Shown here in pieces: positions 1 to 8,669 of a stretch of 64,000 nucleotides of DNA. The stretch comes from Aldehydirespirator sp965261105 (lineage in GTDB: Bacteria > Actinomycetota > Acidimicrobiia > Acidimicrobiales > Aldehydirespiratoraceae): positions 930,001-994,000 of the forward strand of contig CBDHCM010000006.1 in assembly GCA_965261105.1 (NCBI GenBank). The letters are read 5' to 3'. Every line of letters starts with the position of its first letter. Position 1 is the first letter of the stretch. Made by a program: the position numbers and the translations under genes. The notes under the pieces are model-generated. The model saw only the letters and a program-made list of their open reading frames with translations. It searched no databases and was not told the origin of the DNA.

Positions 1-600
1 AACACGGCGGTGCTGATCGGTCGGGGAGCGGCCGCGGAGGCCGTGGCGGCGCTGGCCGACACGGTCAAGCCCACTTCGAGCCAAGCGGTGCAGGAACTGC
101 GAGCCATGGGCCTGGAGGTGTCGCTGCTGACCGGTGACAACAGCCGCACCGCTCGCTCGGTCGGCGATGCGATCGGGGTGAGCGACGTGACCGCCGAGGT
201 TCTTCCCGGCGACAAGGCCGATGTGGTGGTGAAGCTCCAGGAGGCCGGCAAGCGTGTCGCCGTGGTGGGCGACGGCATCAACGACGCACCGGCTCTGGCC
301 CAGGCCGACCTCGGCATCGCGATGGGAACCGGCGCCGACGTGGCCGTCGAGGCCTCCGATCTGACCATCGTCGGCGGCGACCTGAGAGCGGTGCCCGACG
401 CCATAGCACTGTCGCGCCGCACGCTGGCCACCATCAAGGCCAACCTGTTCTGGGCCTTCGCCTACAACGTGGCCGCCATCCCGCTGGCCGCCACCGGAGT
501 GCTCGACCCCATGGCCGCCGCCGCCGCGATGGGCGCGTCGTCGCTGTTCGTGGTGACCAACAGCCTGCGCCTGCGCCGCTTCCGCTCGATCCGCTCGTAG
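1..600 (+). CDS. Heavy-metal P1B-type ATPase, C-terminal part (5' end outside window)
   Basis: This is the C-terminal part of a metal-exporting P-type ATPase of the CopA/CtpV kind; the frame is open from the first base, so the start lies outside the window. Visible are the P-domain motif LLTGDNSRTA, the hinge motif VVGDGINDAPAL (residues ~88-99 of the piece) with the following AQADLGIAMGTGADVA, and two C-terminal membrane helices, the first reading NLFWAFAYNVAAIPLAA. The YN in that helix is the pattern seen in copper and silver P1B-1 pumps, so copper is the most likely ion, although the CPC motif is outside the window. The protein ends with a basic LRLRRFRSIRS tail. Confidence 0.93.
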   Translation, partial: NTAVLIGRGAAAEAVAALADTVKPTSSQAVQELRAMGLEVSLLTGDNSRTARSVGDAIGVSDVTAEVLPGDKADVVVKLQEAGKRVAVVGDGINDAPALAQADLGIAMGTGADVAVEASDLTIVGGDLRAVPDAIALSRRTLATIKANLFWAFAYNVAAIPLAATGVLDPMAAAAAMGASSLFVVTNSLRLRRFRSIRS

Positions 601-637
601 CTGGCTGCCCGGTCCGGCCGACCAGCGTCTACGAGAT

Positions 638-656
638 CTGTTATAGGCTCTAACAG
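638..656. promoter_or_regulatory. Inverted repeat upstream of xsc, candidate operator
   Basis: CTGTTA and TAACAG form perfect 6-bp arms around a 7-bp centre, 55 bp before the xsc start codon. Its size and position suit a dimeric repressor site, but it could also be a weak hairpin after the ATPase gene. No regulator gene is adjacent. Confidence 0.3.
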
Positions 657-711
657 CCTGGCCCGGTGCACGCCGGGCATTGGAACTTGCGGCCGACGGA
701 GGAACGCAGAG

Positions 712-2478
712 ATGACCCGTATGACCCCAAGCGAGGCGTTTGTGGAGACGATGGCGGCCCACGGCGTCGACACCATCTTCGGCATCATGGGCAGCGCCTT
801 CATGGACGCCATGGACATCTTCGAGCCGGCCGGCATCGAGCTTGTGCCGGTGGTCCACGAGCAGGGCGCGGCCCACATGGCCGACGGGTTCAGCCGGGTG
901 TCGGGCCGCCACGGTGTGGTCATCGGCCAGAACGGCCCGGGCATCTCCAACTGCGTCACCGCCGTGGCCGCGGCCTTCTGGGCCCACAGCCCAGTGGTGG
1001 TCGTCACGCCCGAGGCGGGGACCATGGGCATAGGCCTGGGCGGCTTTCAGGAGGCCAACCAACTGCCGATGTTCGAGGAGTTCACCAAGTACCAGGGCCA
1101 CGTCAACAACGAGCACCGCATGGCCGAGCTCACCGCCCGCTGCTTCGACCGGGCCCTGTCGGAGATGGGTCCGACCCAGCTCAACATCCCCCGGGACCGC
1201 TTCTACGGCGACATCGACGCGGACATCCCGGCCCCGCAGCGCCTCGATCGGGGCGCCGGCGGCGACCGGACCCTCAACGAGGCCGCCGAGCTGCTGGCTG
1301 GAGCAGAGTTCCCGGTGATGATCTCGGGCGGGGGAGTGGTGATGGGCGACGCCATGGCCGAGACGGTGGCCCTCGCCGAGCGCCTCGGCTGCCCGGTGGT
1401 GAACAGCTACCTGCACAACGACTCGTTCCCGGCCTCGCACCCCCTGTGGTGCGGTCCGCTCGGCTACCAGGGCTCGAAGGCGGCGATGCGCCTCATCTCG
1501 CGGGCCGACGTGGTGCTGGCCCTCGGCACCCGCCTCGGCCCGTTCGGCACCCTGCCCCAGCACGGCCTCGACTACTGGCCGACCGAGGCCAGGGTCATCC
1601 AGGTCGACGCCGACTCCAAGATGCTCGGGCTCGTCAAGCGCATCGACGTGGGCATCTGCGGCGACGCCGGCGCAGCCGCGGCCGCCATAACCCGGCGCCT
1701 CGCGGGCCGGGTTGTGGCCTGCGACGCCACCCGGACCCAGCGGGCCGCCGACATCGCCGCCGACAAGGCCGAATGGGAGTCTGAACTCGACGACTGGACC
1801 GAGGAGACCGACGACTTCAGCGTGGACATGATCAAGCAGGCCGCGGCCGAGTCCGACGACTGGATGCACCCCCGCCAGGTGCTGCGCGAGCTTGAGAGGG
1901 CGATGCCGGAGCGGGTGATGGTGTCCACCGACATCGGCAACATCAACTCGGTGGCCAACAGCTACCTGCGCTTCGAGGAGCCCCGGTCGTTCTTCGCGGC
2001 CATGAGCTGGGGCAACTGCGGCTACGCCCTGCCAACCATCATCGGGGCCAAGAAGGCCGCCGGTGACCGCCCCGCGGTGGCCTACGCCGGCGACGGGGCC
2101 TGGGCCATGAGCATGGTGGAGACCATGACCGCGGTGCGCCACAACATCGGGGTCACCGCGGTGGTGTTCCACAACCGCCAGTGGGGCGCGGAGAAGAAGA
2201 ACCAGGTCGACTTCTACGGTCGGCGCTTCGTGGCCGGCGAGCTCGACGGCGGCGAGGACTGGTCCGAGGCGGCCCGGGCCATGGGCGCCGACGGGGTGCG
2301 GGTCAACCAGCTCGAGGACGTGGGCCCGGCCCTGACCGCGGCCATCGACGCCCAGATGAACGGCGGCCGCACCACCGTGATCGAGGCCATGTGCACCAAG
2401 GAGCTGGGCGACCCGTTCCGCAAGGACGCCCTGAGCCGCCCAATCCGCTACCTGGAGAAGTACCAAGACTACACCTGA
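712..2478 (+). CDS. xsc: Sulfoacetaldehyde acetyltransferase
   Basis: A ThDP-dependent enzyme of 588 residues, the usual length of Xsc. Xsc converts sulfoacetaldehyde plus phosphate to acetyl phosphate and sulfite, the desulfonation step of taurine and related sulfonate breakdown, in the cytoplasm. The ThDP glutamate lies in VVHEQGAAHMADGFSR (~residues 43-58). The C-terminal ThDP/Mg motif starts at YAGDGAWAMSMVETMTAVRH (~462-481), and the VVFHNRQWGAEKKNQVDFY stretch after it is highly characteristic of Xsc as opposed to acetolactate synthase. GGAGG at 698-702 supports the ATG at 712; a second ATG three codons later is less well spaced. No taurine transaminase, transporter or pta gene is next to it, so the rest of the pathway must lie elsewhere. 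Confidence 0.9.
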   Translation: MTRMTPSEAFVETMAAHGVDTIFGIMGSAFMDAMDIFEPAGIELVPVVHEQGAAHMADGFSRVSGRHGVVIGQNGPGISNCVTAVAAAFWAHSPVVVVTPEAGTMGIGLGGFQEANQLPMFEEFTKYQGHVNNEHRMAELTARCFDRALSEMGPTQLNIPRDRFYGDIDADIPAPQRLDRGAGGDRTLNEAAELLAGAEFPVMISGGGVVMGDAMAETVALAERLGCPVVNSYLHNDSFPASHPLWCGPLGYQGSKAAMRLISRADVVLALGTRLGPFGTLPQHGLDYWPTEARVIQVDADSKMLGLVKRIDVGICGDAGAAAAAITRRLAGRVVACDATRTQRAADIAADKAEWESELDDWTEETDDFSVDMIKQAAAESDDWMHPRQVLRELERAMPERVMVSTDIGNINSVANSYLRFEEPRSFFAAMSWGNCGYALPTIIGAKKAAGDRPAVAYAGDGAWAMSMVETMTAVRHNIGVTAVVFHNRQWGAEKKNQVDFYGRRFVAGELDGGEDWSEAARAMGADGVRVNQLEDVGPALTAAIDAQMNGGRTTVIEAMCTKELGDPFRKDALSRPIRYLEKYQDYT

Positions 2479-2634
2479 TCCTGAGCGGCTCTACAGGTTC
2501 ACGGAGGCCGGGCGGTCCAACGAAGCCGGGTCGTTCACTTCGAGAAGACCCTTGGTGCCAGCGTTGTCGTACCGGTGTCAGATAGGTTCGCGAACTGCTA
2601 TACAAACGCGAGAGACAATGGCTAGAATGGACTC

Positions 2635-3378
2635 ATGGCCACGCAGTTCCGGTCGGCTCAACTATCGCTGAGAATCAGCGTCGCGGAGTTGGACCGCATC
2701 CGGGCGGCCACCGATGTCTCGGGTGAGACGATCGCGCGCTTCGTCCGCGCCGCGGTGAGCGACAGATGCTCAGCAGTCGAAGGGGAGCGGCTTGAAGTCG
2801 CTGAGGTCTCGTCGGGCGCGGCGAGCGACCGGCCGGCACGAGTCGAGCGGCTGGTGCTGGCTGCGGTGACCGCTCACGCCGGCCTCGGCTCCGTCGCCGC
2901 CATTGCCAACGCAGCGGGTGTGTGCTGGTCGGCGGCACGTGGCGCGCTGGATGCGTTGGTTGAGCAGGGCGCGATCAGGCAGCGTGCGTGGCAGCAGAGT
3001 TGGCGCAACGACGTCCGCGAGCGCCGGGCATGGGAGCCTGTGGTGTCCTCTCCGGGCTTCGAGCGGCTCTGGGCCCAGGCCAGGCATGTGAGTCTGCCGT
3101 CGCCGCCCCCGCCAAGTGTGTACGTCGGACCGCTGCCGCCGCAGTTCTGGTCGTTGTTCTGGAACCATCCCGATCCCTCTTCGCTGGATCTTCCGACCGA
3201 TGCCGACTACATCGCCAACCGGCTTTTCAACGGCCCGTCTGTCCATGCAGCCCTGTGGGCGTCGATTCGTCTGCCCGCCGACGCCTTGCGCTCCTGCCTC
3301 AGGCTGCGCTCGACCCAGTCCGGGACCCGCAGCCTCATCGAGAACGCCCTCGCTCACCGCCCGACTGTTTCACCATGA
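2635..3378 (+). CDS. Putative antitoxin partner of an AbiEii-type nucleotidyltransferase
   Basis: A 247-residue protein not recognised as a named family. The first ~50 residues (SAQLSLRISVAELDRIRAA, then SGETIARFVRAAV) resemble a ribbon-helix-helix DNA-binding unit. Residues ~70-115 (LVLAAVTAHAGLGSVAAIA, then WSAARGALDALVEQGAIRQ) look like a winged helix. The C-terminal half is rich in Trp and Pro and contains no motif I know. Its stop overlaps the start of the next gene (ATGA), so the two are probably translationally coupled. By analogy with AbiEi/AbiEii, the upstream gene would be the DNA-binding, autoregulating antitoxin. That role is inferred from position. Confidence 0.55.
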   Translation: MATQFRSAQLSLRISVAELDRIRAATDVSGETIARFVRAAVSDRCSAVEGERLEVAEVSSGAASDRPARVERLVLAAVTAHAGLGSVAAIANAAGVCWSAARGALDALVEQGAIRQRAWQQSWRNDVRERRAWEPVVSSPGFERLWAQARHVSLPSPPPPSVYVGPLPPQFWSLFWNHPDPSSLDLPTDADYIANRLFNGPSVHAALWASIRLPADALRSCLRLRSTQSGTRSLIENALAHRPTVSP

Positions 3379-4070
3379 CCGGAACCGGTGGGGTGTCCAG
3401 TGGCGCAGCCATCGACGCCTGGTCCGATGTGCTCGATGGCGTCACTCGCGCCTGCTGGCCGACGATCGCGTCCGCCTCGCCTCGCTCCGGTGTTCTCATG
3501 GGCGGCACGGCTCTCGCCATGCACCTGAAGCACCGCCGCAGTCGAGACCTCGACGTCTTCGTGCATGAGCCCTTCGATCCGGACGCGGTGCTGGAGGATC
3601 TGCGGACAGCCGCGGCGGTCGCGATGGAGGACATCGCAGAAGGGACGCTCAACTGCCGCGTCGACGGGGTCAAGGTCCAGTTCCTGCATGCACGCGGCCA
3701 GACGCAGCTCGATTCACCGCTGCTCGTCGACGGGCTTGCGGTTGGATCTGTGCGCGACATCGCGGCGACCAAGTACAAGGTGATCGGCGACCGGGGCGAG
3801 CTGCGCGACTACTACGACCTCATGCGCATCGAGACCGACGCCGGCATCACGCATCAGACCGGTCTGCGCCTCTACACCGAGCGCTACGGAATCGGACTCC
3901 ACCATTCGAGCGTCGCGCACATCGTGCGTGCGCTCGGCTCGTTCACTGACGTAGCTGACGACCCGTGGCTGGCCGAGGCCGCCGGAGACGCTGCTCTAGC
4001 GGACGTGTCCTCCTACTGGCAGCGCCGCCAGCCCGAAGTCGCTGCCTGGCTTGCTGCTGCCCTCGGTTGA
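3375..4070 (+). CDS. Nucleotidyltransferase, AbiEii/AbiGii toxin family
   Basis: A 231-residue protein with the hallmark of the AbiEii family: MGGTALAMHLKHRRSRDLDV (residues ~39-58) gives the nucleotidyltransferase GG[ST] helix followed by the paired metal-binding acids in DLDVF. Farther on, VGSVRDIAATKYKVIGDRGELRDYYDL fits the conserved 'K.....R..  RD..DL' segment of this family. AbiEii-type toxins transfer nucleotides to RNA targets in phage abortive infection and toxin-antitoxin systems. The start at 3375 overlaps the stop of the upstream gene by 4 nt; a longer open frame begins at 2988 but would run through the upstream gene. An IS3 element begins 135 bp downstream. Confidence 0.8.
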   Translation: MTGTGGVSSGAAIDAWSDVLDGVTRACWPTIASASPRSGVLMGGTALAMHLKHRRSRDLDVFVHEPFDPDAVLEDLRTAAAVAMEDIAEGTLNCRVDGVKVQFLHARGQTQLDSPLLVDGLAVGSVRDIAATKYKVIGDRGELRDYYDLMRIETDAGITHQTGLRLYTERYGIGLHHSSVAHIVRALGSFTDVADDPWLAEAAGDAALADVSSYWQRRQPEVAAWLAAALG

Positions 4071-4204
4071 CGCAGCGCTGGGCGGAGGCTGCGGGCTTGT
4101 CCGTCCAGAGCCTCCTCGAACCCGGACGCAGAACACATGCTCGCGTTAGGTATTGGGCTGTGTTGGGGTTGGGTCGTGACTGTGCCGGTGGTGGTGGAAG
4201 TGTC

Positions 4205-4228
4205 TGGGTATCCCCCCGAATCGTGGAG
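4205..4228 (+). repeat. IS3 element left terminal inverted repeat
   Basis: Starts TGGGTATCCCCCCGAATC. It pairs with the right end at 8871-8894, with differences only at positions 3, 5 and 6. Confidence 0.88.
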
Positions 4229-4250
4229 ACATCGTCTATGAGGAGGCGCT

Positions 4251-4541
4251 ATGTCACACACACGACGCAAGTTCGACTCGGAGTTCAGGGCCGGTGCTGT
4301 GCGGATCGTCCGGGAGACGCGAAGGCCGGTCGTTGAGATCGCCCGTGATCTCGGGATCGGTGCGGGCACCCTTGGGAACTGGGTCCGCAAAGACCGCATC
4401 GAGCGGGGTGAGGCCGAGGGCCTGAGCTCCGACGACAGAGCTGAGCTCGTCAGGCTGCGCAAGCGCTGTGCCGAGTTGGAGATGGAGCGTGATGTGCTCA
4501 AACGATCAGTGGTCCTTTGGGTCAAGGAGGCAACGCGATGA
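4251..4541 (+). CDS. IS3-family transposase OrfA
   Basis: A 96-residue helix-turn-helix protein: RRKFDSEFRAGAVRIVRET, then a recognition unit VVEIARDLGIGAGTLGNWVR (residues ~26-45), then a leucine-zipper-like C-terminus (LVRLRKRCAELEMERDVLKR) typical of OrfA dimerisation. The sequence TKRKFDxEF..  is the common IS3 start. Its stop overlaps the orfB ATG at 4538 (ATGA). The protein looks intact, but the element can no longer make a complete OrfB. Confidence 0.9.
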   Translation: MSHTRRKFDSEFRAGAVRIVRETRRPVVEIARDLGIGAGTLGNWVRKDRIERGEAEGLSSDDRAELVRLRKRCAELEMERDVLKRSVVLWVKEATR

Positions 4542-5220
4542 GCGTCTCAGCGCACATCGCGGCCCAAAGGACCGACCACGCTGTGCCTCACGCGGTGTCG
4601 TGCCGGGCCCTGGGGGTGGCGGCGTCGACGTTCTACAAGTGGCGCGACCGGCCCCCGACGCCGGCGAGGCGGCGCAGAGCTGAACTAGACGTCGAGGTCA
4701 AGGCCTGTTTCGACGCGTCAGACGGCACCTACGGCTCGCCCCGGGTTCGCGCCGCGCTGCGCCGGTCGGGCCGCGAGGTGTCCAAGAAGACGGTGGAGTC
4801 CTCCATGGCCCGCCAGGGCCTGCAGGGACGCGCGCCCAAGCGGCGCAGGGGCCTGACCCGACCCGACAAGCGCGCCGAGCCGGTCCCGGACCTGCTGCGT
4901 CGGGACTTCACCGCCGACGGCGTCAACGAGAAGTGGGTCGGCGACTTCAAACAGGTGAACACCGCCGAGGGGCCAGTGTTCCTCGCCACCGTCGAGGACC
5001 TGTTCTCCAGGCGCATGCTGGGCTTCGCGCAGTCCGACCGCCACCCCACCGCGCAGCTGGCCACAGACGCGCTCAACATGGCCGCCGCGGTGCGCGGCGG
5101 CGGCGTCGCCGGGGTGATCTTCCACACCGACAAGGGCTCTCAATACACCTCCGACGCGTTCGCGGCGGCCTGCGCCAAGCTCAAGATCACCCAATCCATG
5201 GGACGCGTCGGCTGCTGCCT
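4538..5220 (+). pseudogene. IS3-family transposase OrfB, 5' part, split by an insertion
   Basis: The integrase catalytic core is present up to about three quarters of its length: WVGDFKQVNTAEGPVFLATV with the first Asp, then VIFHTDKGSQYTSDAF with the second Asp. The frame continues to ITQSMGRVG, where intact OrfB proteins go on into a DNAxAES motif carrying the catalytic Glu. Here it runs instead into the end of the inserted element and stops at 5257. The missing part lies at 8670-8864. An in-frame TTG at 4517 gives a longer form; the ATG at 4538 is coupled to orfA. Confidence 0.88.
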
Positions 5221-5221
5221 G

Positions 5222-5245
5222 TTAACCGGCCAATTGGGTCTGGGG
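5222..5245 (+). repeat. Left terminal repeat of the Tn554-like element
   Basis: Begins TTAACCGGCCAATTGGGTCT. The right copy at 8643-8666 reads TTATCCGGCCAATCGCGGCT on the opposite strand. Confidence 0.8.
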
Positions 5246-5281
5246 CTGGCAGCCTGATCTCCTGTTGGGGCTGGGAAATGC

Positions 5282-6403
5282 TTGCATTGTGGTTCGCTGG
5301 GCGTTACAGATGTGGCCGTGCCGGATGGCGGGTTGTTCCTCGAGCGGACTGGGGTTGGCTGGCGGCTCGCCGGCGACGGCGCCGGCCGGTTCGGGCTGGT
5401 GAACGACTACCTGTCGTATCTGGTTGACCGGAACTACTCGCCTCGCACGATCCGCACCTATGGGTTCGGGCTGTTGGCGTTCTGCCGCTGGCTCGGCGGC
5501 GAGGACTTGGATCTGGCCGAGGTCACGACGGATGTGTTGTTGCGGTTCCTGGCCGCGTGCCGCAGTGAGCGGGTGGCCGGCCGGCCCGGCGGTGCGAACG
5601 TGGTCGGACTCGACGGCCGCCGGACCGACGCGTTGTCACCGGCCACGATCAACTTGCGCTTGGCGGCGGTGTCGGGGGTGTTCTCGTTCCGGTCGATGCG
5701 CGATCCGGACGCGCCGAACCCGATGCCTGCGGGCCGCGAGGCCAAGTGGGCGTCGACGAGTGAGCGGGGCGGGATGCTCGCGCACGTGTCGCGTGCGCCG
5801 AGGCGGCGCTCGCCGTTGCGGGTCCGCGACGCCAAGCGGCTCCCGAGGACGCTGGAGCATCGAGAGGTCGTGGCGCTGCTGGAGAGCCTGCGCACGTGGC
5901 GGGACCGGGCCGTCGCCGGGTTGATGGTGTTCTGCGGGCTGCGCTCGTCGGAGGTGTTGGCCCTCGACGTCGCCGATGTCGACATCGGAGCGCGATGGCT
6001 GCGGGTGTCGGGCAAGGGCGGCAGGGAGCGCCGGGTTCCCCTCGACGTGGACGTCGCCGGGGTGATCGGGACCTACCTGCTCGCAGAACGCCCCGAGACG
6101 ACCAGCGCCAGGCTGTTCGTCGTGGCCAAGGGCCCCACCCGCGGGCAGCCGCTCACCGCGGCGGGGCTGCGGCGGATCTTCCGCTATCACCGCGAGATCA
6201 CCGGCATCACGTCCGCGCATCCCCACGCGCTGCGTCATACCTTCGGCACCGCTCTGGCCGAGGCCGGTGTGGACCTGGCCGTGATGCAGGCCCTGTTGGG
6301 CCACGCCCACATCGACACCACCGCCCGCTACGTCCATCTCGCCCCCGCCCATGTCAAGGCCGAGTTCGATGCTGCCCGCCGCCGCCAACGCGCCAACACC
6401 TGA
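5282..6403 (+). CDS. Tyrosine recombinase, TnpA-like
   Basis: A tyrosine recombinase of up to 373 residues. An N-terminal core-binding (SAM-like) domain (VNDYLSYLVDRNYSPRTIRT, ~residues 40-59) is followed by the catalytic domain. The first catalytic Arg is in FCGLRSSEVLALDV, the Lys region in RVSGKGGRERRVPL, the HxLR box in HPHALRHTFGTALAEAGVD, then LLGHAHIDTTARYVHL with the nucleophilic Tyr. All catalytic residues are present. The frame opens with TTG at 5282; GTG at 5312 is the likelier start. The 3' end overlaps the next gene. It should act with the TnpB-like protein to excise and integrate the element. Confidence 0.88.
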   Translation: MHCGSLGVTDVAVPDGGLFLERTGVGWRLAGDGAGRFGLVNDYLSYLVDRNYSPRTIRTYGFGLLAFCRWLGGEDLDLAEVTTDVLLRFLAACRSERVAGRPGGANVVGLDGRRTDALSPATINLRLAAVSGVFSFRSMRDPDAPNPMPAGREAKWASTSERGGMLAHVSRAPRRRSPLRVRDAKRLPRTLEHREVVALLESLRTWRDRAVAGLMVFCGLRSSEVLALDVADVDIGARWLRVSGKGGRERRVPLDVDVAGVIGTYLLAERPETTSARLFVVAKGPTRGQPLTAAGLRRIFRYHREITGITSAHPHALRHTFGTALAEAGVDLAVMQALLGHAHIDTTARYVHLAPAHVKAEFDAARRRQRANT

Positions 6404-8309
6404 ACCGTCGCCGGTCCCGGCACCCGACCAGCTGCTGTCGGCGTGGCGAGACCGCCAGCGCGCCACCGGCCGGGGGAACCCGGCCTCGGACTGCGCGGCC
6501 CGGACGTTCCTGGACCGCTGGCCCAACCCGCAGGCCTGGGCCGACCAACCCCTCGGCGCCCGGCTGGTGCTGCCGCCCTCGACGATGTCGCTGCTGATGT
6601 TCTTGATGGCCCACAGGTGGCTGCGGCCGGGCTGGGACTGGCTGGTGTCACGCAAGCTGTCGAGCTTCTGGCGCGAGGTCTGCGGCACGCCGCTCGAGGC
6701 CGGCATGACCCGGTTCTGCGACACCGCAGCGGCGGTCGGGTTCACCCAGACTCAGGCGAAGCGGGCCGCGTCGCAGTCGGTCGGCCGGCTGTTGATCCAG
6801 ACCGGACGCCCACTCGAGCAGTTGACCATCGGCGACCTGGAAGCGCTGGCCGACGCGTGCCGGGCACGCGAGGCTGCGACCGGGCAACGCTGGCGGCACT
6901 ACCGGACCGCGCTCGTGTGCGCCCACACGGTGCTGTTCCACCTCGACATCGTCCCCCAACCACCCGAGCCCCACCAGCAGCCGGACACCTTCGAGGCCCG
7001 CCTGGCCGACTGCCGCCCGAACCTGCGCTCCGCCATGGCCGCCTACCTCGAACGCAAGCGCGGCACCTGTCGACCCAAGACCGTCTCCAGCCTGGCCACC
7101 CGACTCGCCCACTTCGGCCGGTTCCTCGCCGAGCACGACCCCGAGCTCGAGTCGCTCGCCGGGCTGGGCCGCCAACGCCACATCGAGCCCTACCTGAACT
7201 CCGTCGCCAACGCAGTGTCATCAAAGACCGGGCGGGCCATCACCGTCGCCGACCAGGACCGCCGGATCCGCGCTGTTGGCCACATGCTCGCAGAGATCAC
7301 CGAGTGGAGCTGGGACGACGCTCCCGCCCGCAAGCTGATCTTCCGGTCCGATCATCCCCGCCAACCGCGGCCGCTGCCCCGCTATCTGCCCGTGAACGCC
7401 GACCGGCGACTCACCGAAGCGCTCGAAGCCTCCACCTATCGCCTCGCCGCGGACGCGCTGCTGTTGGCCCGAGCCGTCGGGCTGCGCATCGGAGAACTCC
7501 TCGACCTCGAGTTGGACTGCGTCCACGAAATCGGCGGCCACGGCGCCTGGCTGAAGGTCCCCCTCGGCAAACTCGACACCGAACGCATGGTCCCCCTCGA
7601 CGACGAGACCGTCGCCCTCATCGACCGGATCACCGCCACCCGCTCGACCGGTCAGCCGCTGCCGCATCCACGCACCGCCCGGGCGACCCAGTTCCTGTTC
7701 ACCCACCACGGGCGTCGGCTCTCCCAGACCGCGGTGCGCACAGAACTGGCCCGCAGCGCCGAGACCGCCGGGATCGGCCACGTCACCCCCCACCAACTCC
7801 GCCACACCTACGCCACCGCCCTGGTCAACGCCGGCGTCTCGCTGCAGGCGCTCATGGCCCTCCTCGGCCACGCCTCAGCCGAGATGAGCTTGCGCTATGC
7901 GCACCTCTTCGACTCCACCGTCCGCGCCGAATACGAACGCGCCCTCGACCTGGCCAAGGGCCGCATCGGCGCCATGCCCACACCGACGGGCTGGCCGCGC
8001 ATCCCCGTCACCGCCAACGGCGGCTGCACCTCCGACGACGACTGGCGCGACGCGCCAGCCATCAAAGCGCGCCTCGCCGGCGGCCACTGCCTACGCGCCC
8101 CCGCCCAGGGAGCCTGCCCCTACGCCAACATCTGCGAGCACTGCCCCAGCTTCCGCACCGACGCCGCGTCGGTCGCCGTGCTCTCCGCTCAGCGCGTCGA
8201 CACCCGAGCACTCCTCGCCGACGCCCAAACACGCGGCTGGATCGACGAAGCCGACCGGCACCGACGCCTCCTTGACCGCCTCGACACGCTCATCGCCAAC
8301 ACCGCATGA
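6351..8309 (+). CDS. Tyrosine recombinase, TnpB-like
   Basis: A large (up to 652 residues) tyrosine recombinase with a long N-terminal DNA-binding region. The catalytic domain has ARAVGLRIGELLDLELDCV (first Arg), HQLRHTYATALVNAGV (HxxR), and LLGHASAEMSLRYAHL (nucleophile Tyr). After it comes a ~100-residue tail with clustered cysteines (GHCLRAPAQGACPYANICEHC), a possible zinc-binding site also found in Tn554 TnpB-type proteins. The start may be GTG at 6351 or ATG at 6369; both overlap the end of the TnpA-like gene. Its stop overlaps the next start (ATGA). Confidence 0.85.
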   Translation: MSRPSSMLPAAANAPTPEPSPVPAPDQLLSAWRDRQRATGRGNPASDCAARTFLDRWPNPQAWADQPLGARLVLPPSTMSLLMFLMAHRWLRPGWDWLVSRKLSSFWREVCGTPLEAGMTRFCDTAAAVGFTQTQAKRAASQSVGRLLIQTGRPLEQLTIGDLEALADACRAREAATGQRWRHYRTALVCAHTVLFHLDIVPQPPEPHQQPDTFEARLADCRPNLRSAMAAYLERKRGTCRPKTVSSLATRLAHFGRFLAEHDPELESLAGLGRQRHIEPYLNSVANAVSSKTGRAITVADQDRRIRAVGHMLAEITEWSWDDAPARKLIFRSDHPRQPRPLPRYLPVNADRRLTEALEASTYRLAADALLLARAVGLRIGELLDLELDCVHEIGGHGAWLKVPLGKLDTERMVPLDDETVALIDRITATRSTGQPLPHPRTARATQFLFTHHGRRLSQTAVRTELARSAETAGIGHVTPHQLRHTYATALVNAGVSLQALMALLGHASAEMSLRYAHLFDSTVRAEYERALDLAKGRIGAMPTPTGWPRIPVTANGGCTSDDDWRDAPAIKARLAGGHCLRAPAQGACPYANICEHCPSFRTDAASVAVLSAQRVDTRALLADAQTRGWIDEADRHRRLLDRLDTLIANTA

Positions 8310-8614
8310 CCACCAACGTCGAAGCCGTCGAAGCCGCCTGCGCCCGCCTCACCAACGACGGCCAAGCGATCACCTTCACCGCCGTCGCCGACCACACCGC
8401 CATCAGCCGCACCACCCTCTACCGCAACCCCCAACTCCGAGCCATCGTCGAGGAACACCGCAGCCACAGCCGAGACCCGCACACCCACACCGGACTCGCC
8501 ACCCAAATCGCCCACCTCCGCACCGGGCTCGAAGCACTCGCCGACCGAGTCCGAAACCAAGAAGAACGGCTCCGCCACCTCGAACACCGCCAACCCCGCC
8601 GCAAAGCCAACTAG
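8306..8614 (+). CDS. Small accessory protein of the element, TnpC-like (DUF6262-type)
   Basis: A 102-residue protein. The N-terminal half looks like a helix-turn-helix (ITFTAVADHTAISRTTLYRN). The C-terminal half is a coiled coil (LATQIAHLRTGLEALADRVR, then NQEERLRHLE). This is the layout of Tn554-family TnpC proteins, which affect the efficiency and orientation of integration. It overlaps the previous gene by 4 nt and lies just inside the element's right end. Confidence 0.75.
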   Translation: MTTNVEAVEAACARLTNDGQAITFTAVADHTAISRTTLYRNPQLRAIVEEHRSHSRDPHTHTGLATQIAHLRTGLEALADRVRNQEERLRHLEHRQPRRKAN

Positions 8615-8642
8615 GCGATCAGGCCCACAGAACCTCGCTTCA

Positions 8643-8666
8643 CCCCAGCCGCGATTGGCCGGATAA
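8643..8666 (-). repeat. Right terminal repeat of the Tn554-like element
   Basis: Inverted partner of 5222-5245. Directly after it, the IS3 orfB reading frame resumes. Confidence 0.8.
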
Positions 8667-8669
8667 GCG

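Larger units (their letters stand above)
5222..8666 (+). mobile_element. Tn554-like element with three genes (two tyrosine recombinases and a small accessory protein)
   Basis: About 3.45 kb inserted within IS3 orfB. The two ends carry imperfect inverted repeats, 5222-5245 and 8643-8666, identical at 20 of 24 positions and sharing the core CCGGCCAAT and the inner TGGGG. Gene order (TnpA-like integrase, longer TnpB-like integrase, short TnpC-like protein, with overlapping starts and stops) is that of the Tn554 family. Tn554-type elements integrate by tyrosine recombination without duplicating the target. Joining the flanks restores a readable OrfB motif (V-G-C-C-L-D-N-A-A-A-E), with a few bases on each side that differ and may be coupling sequence. 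Confidence 0.85.
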
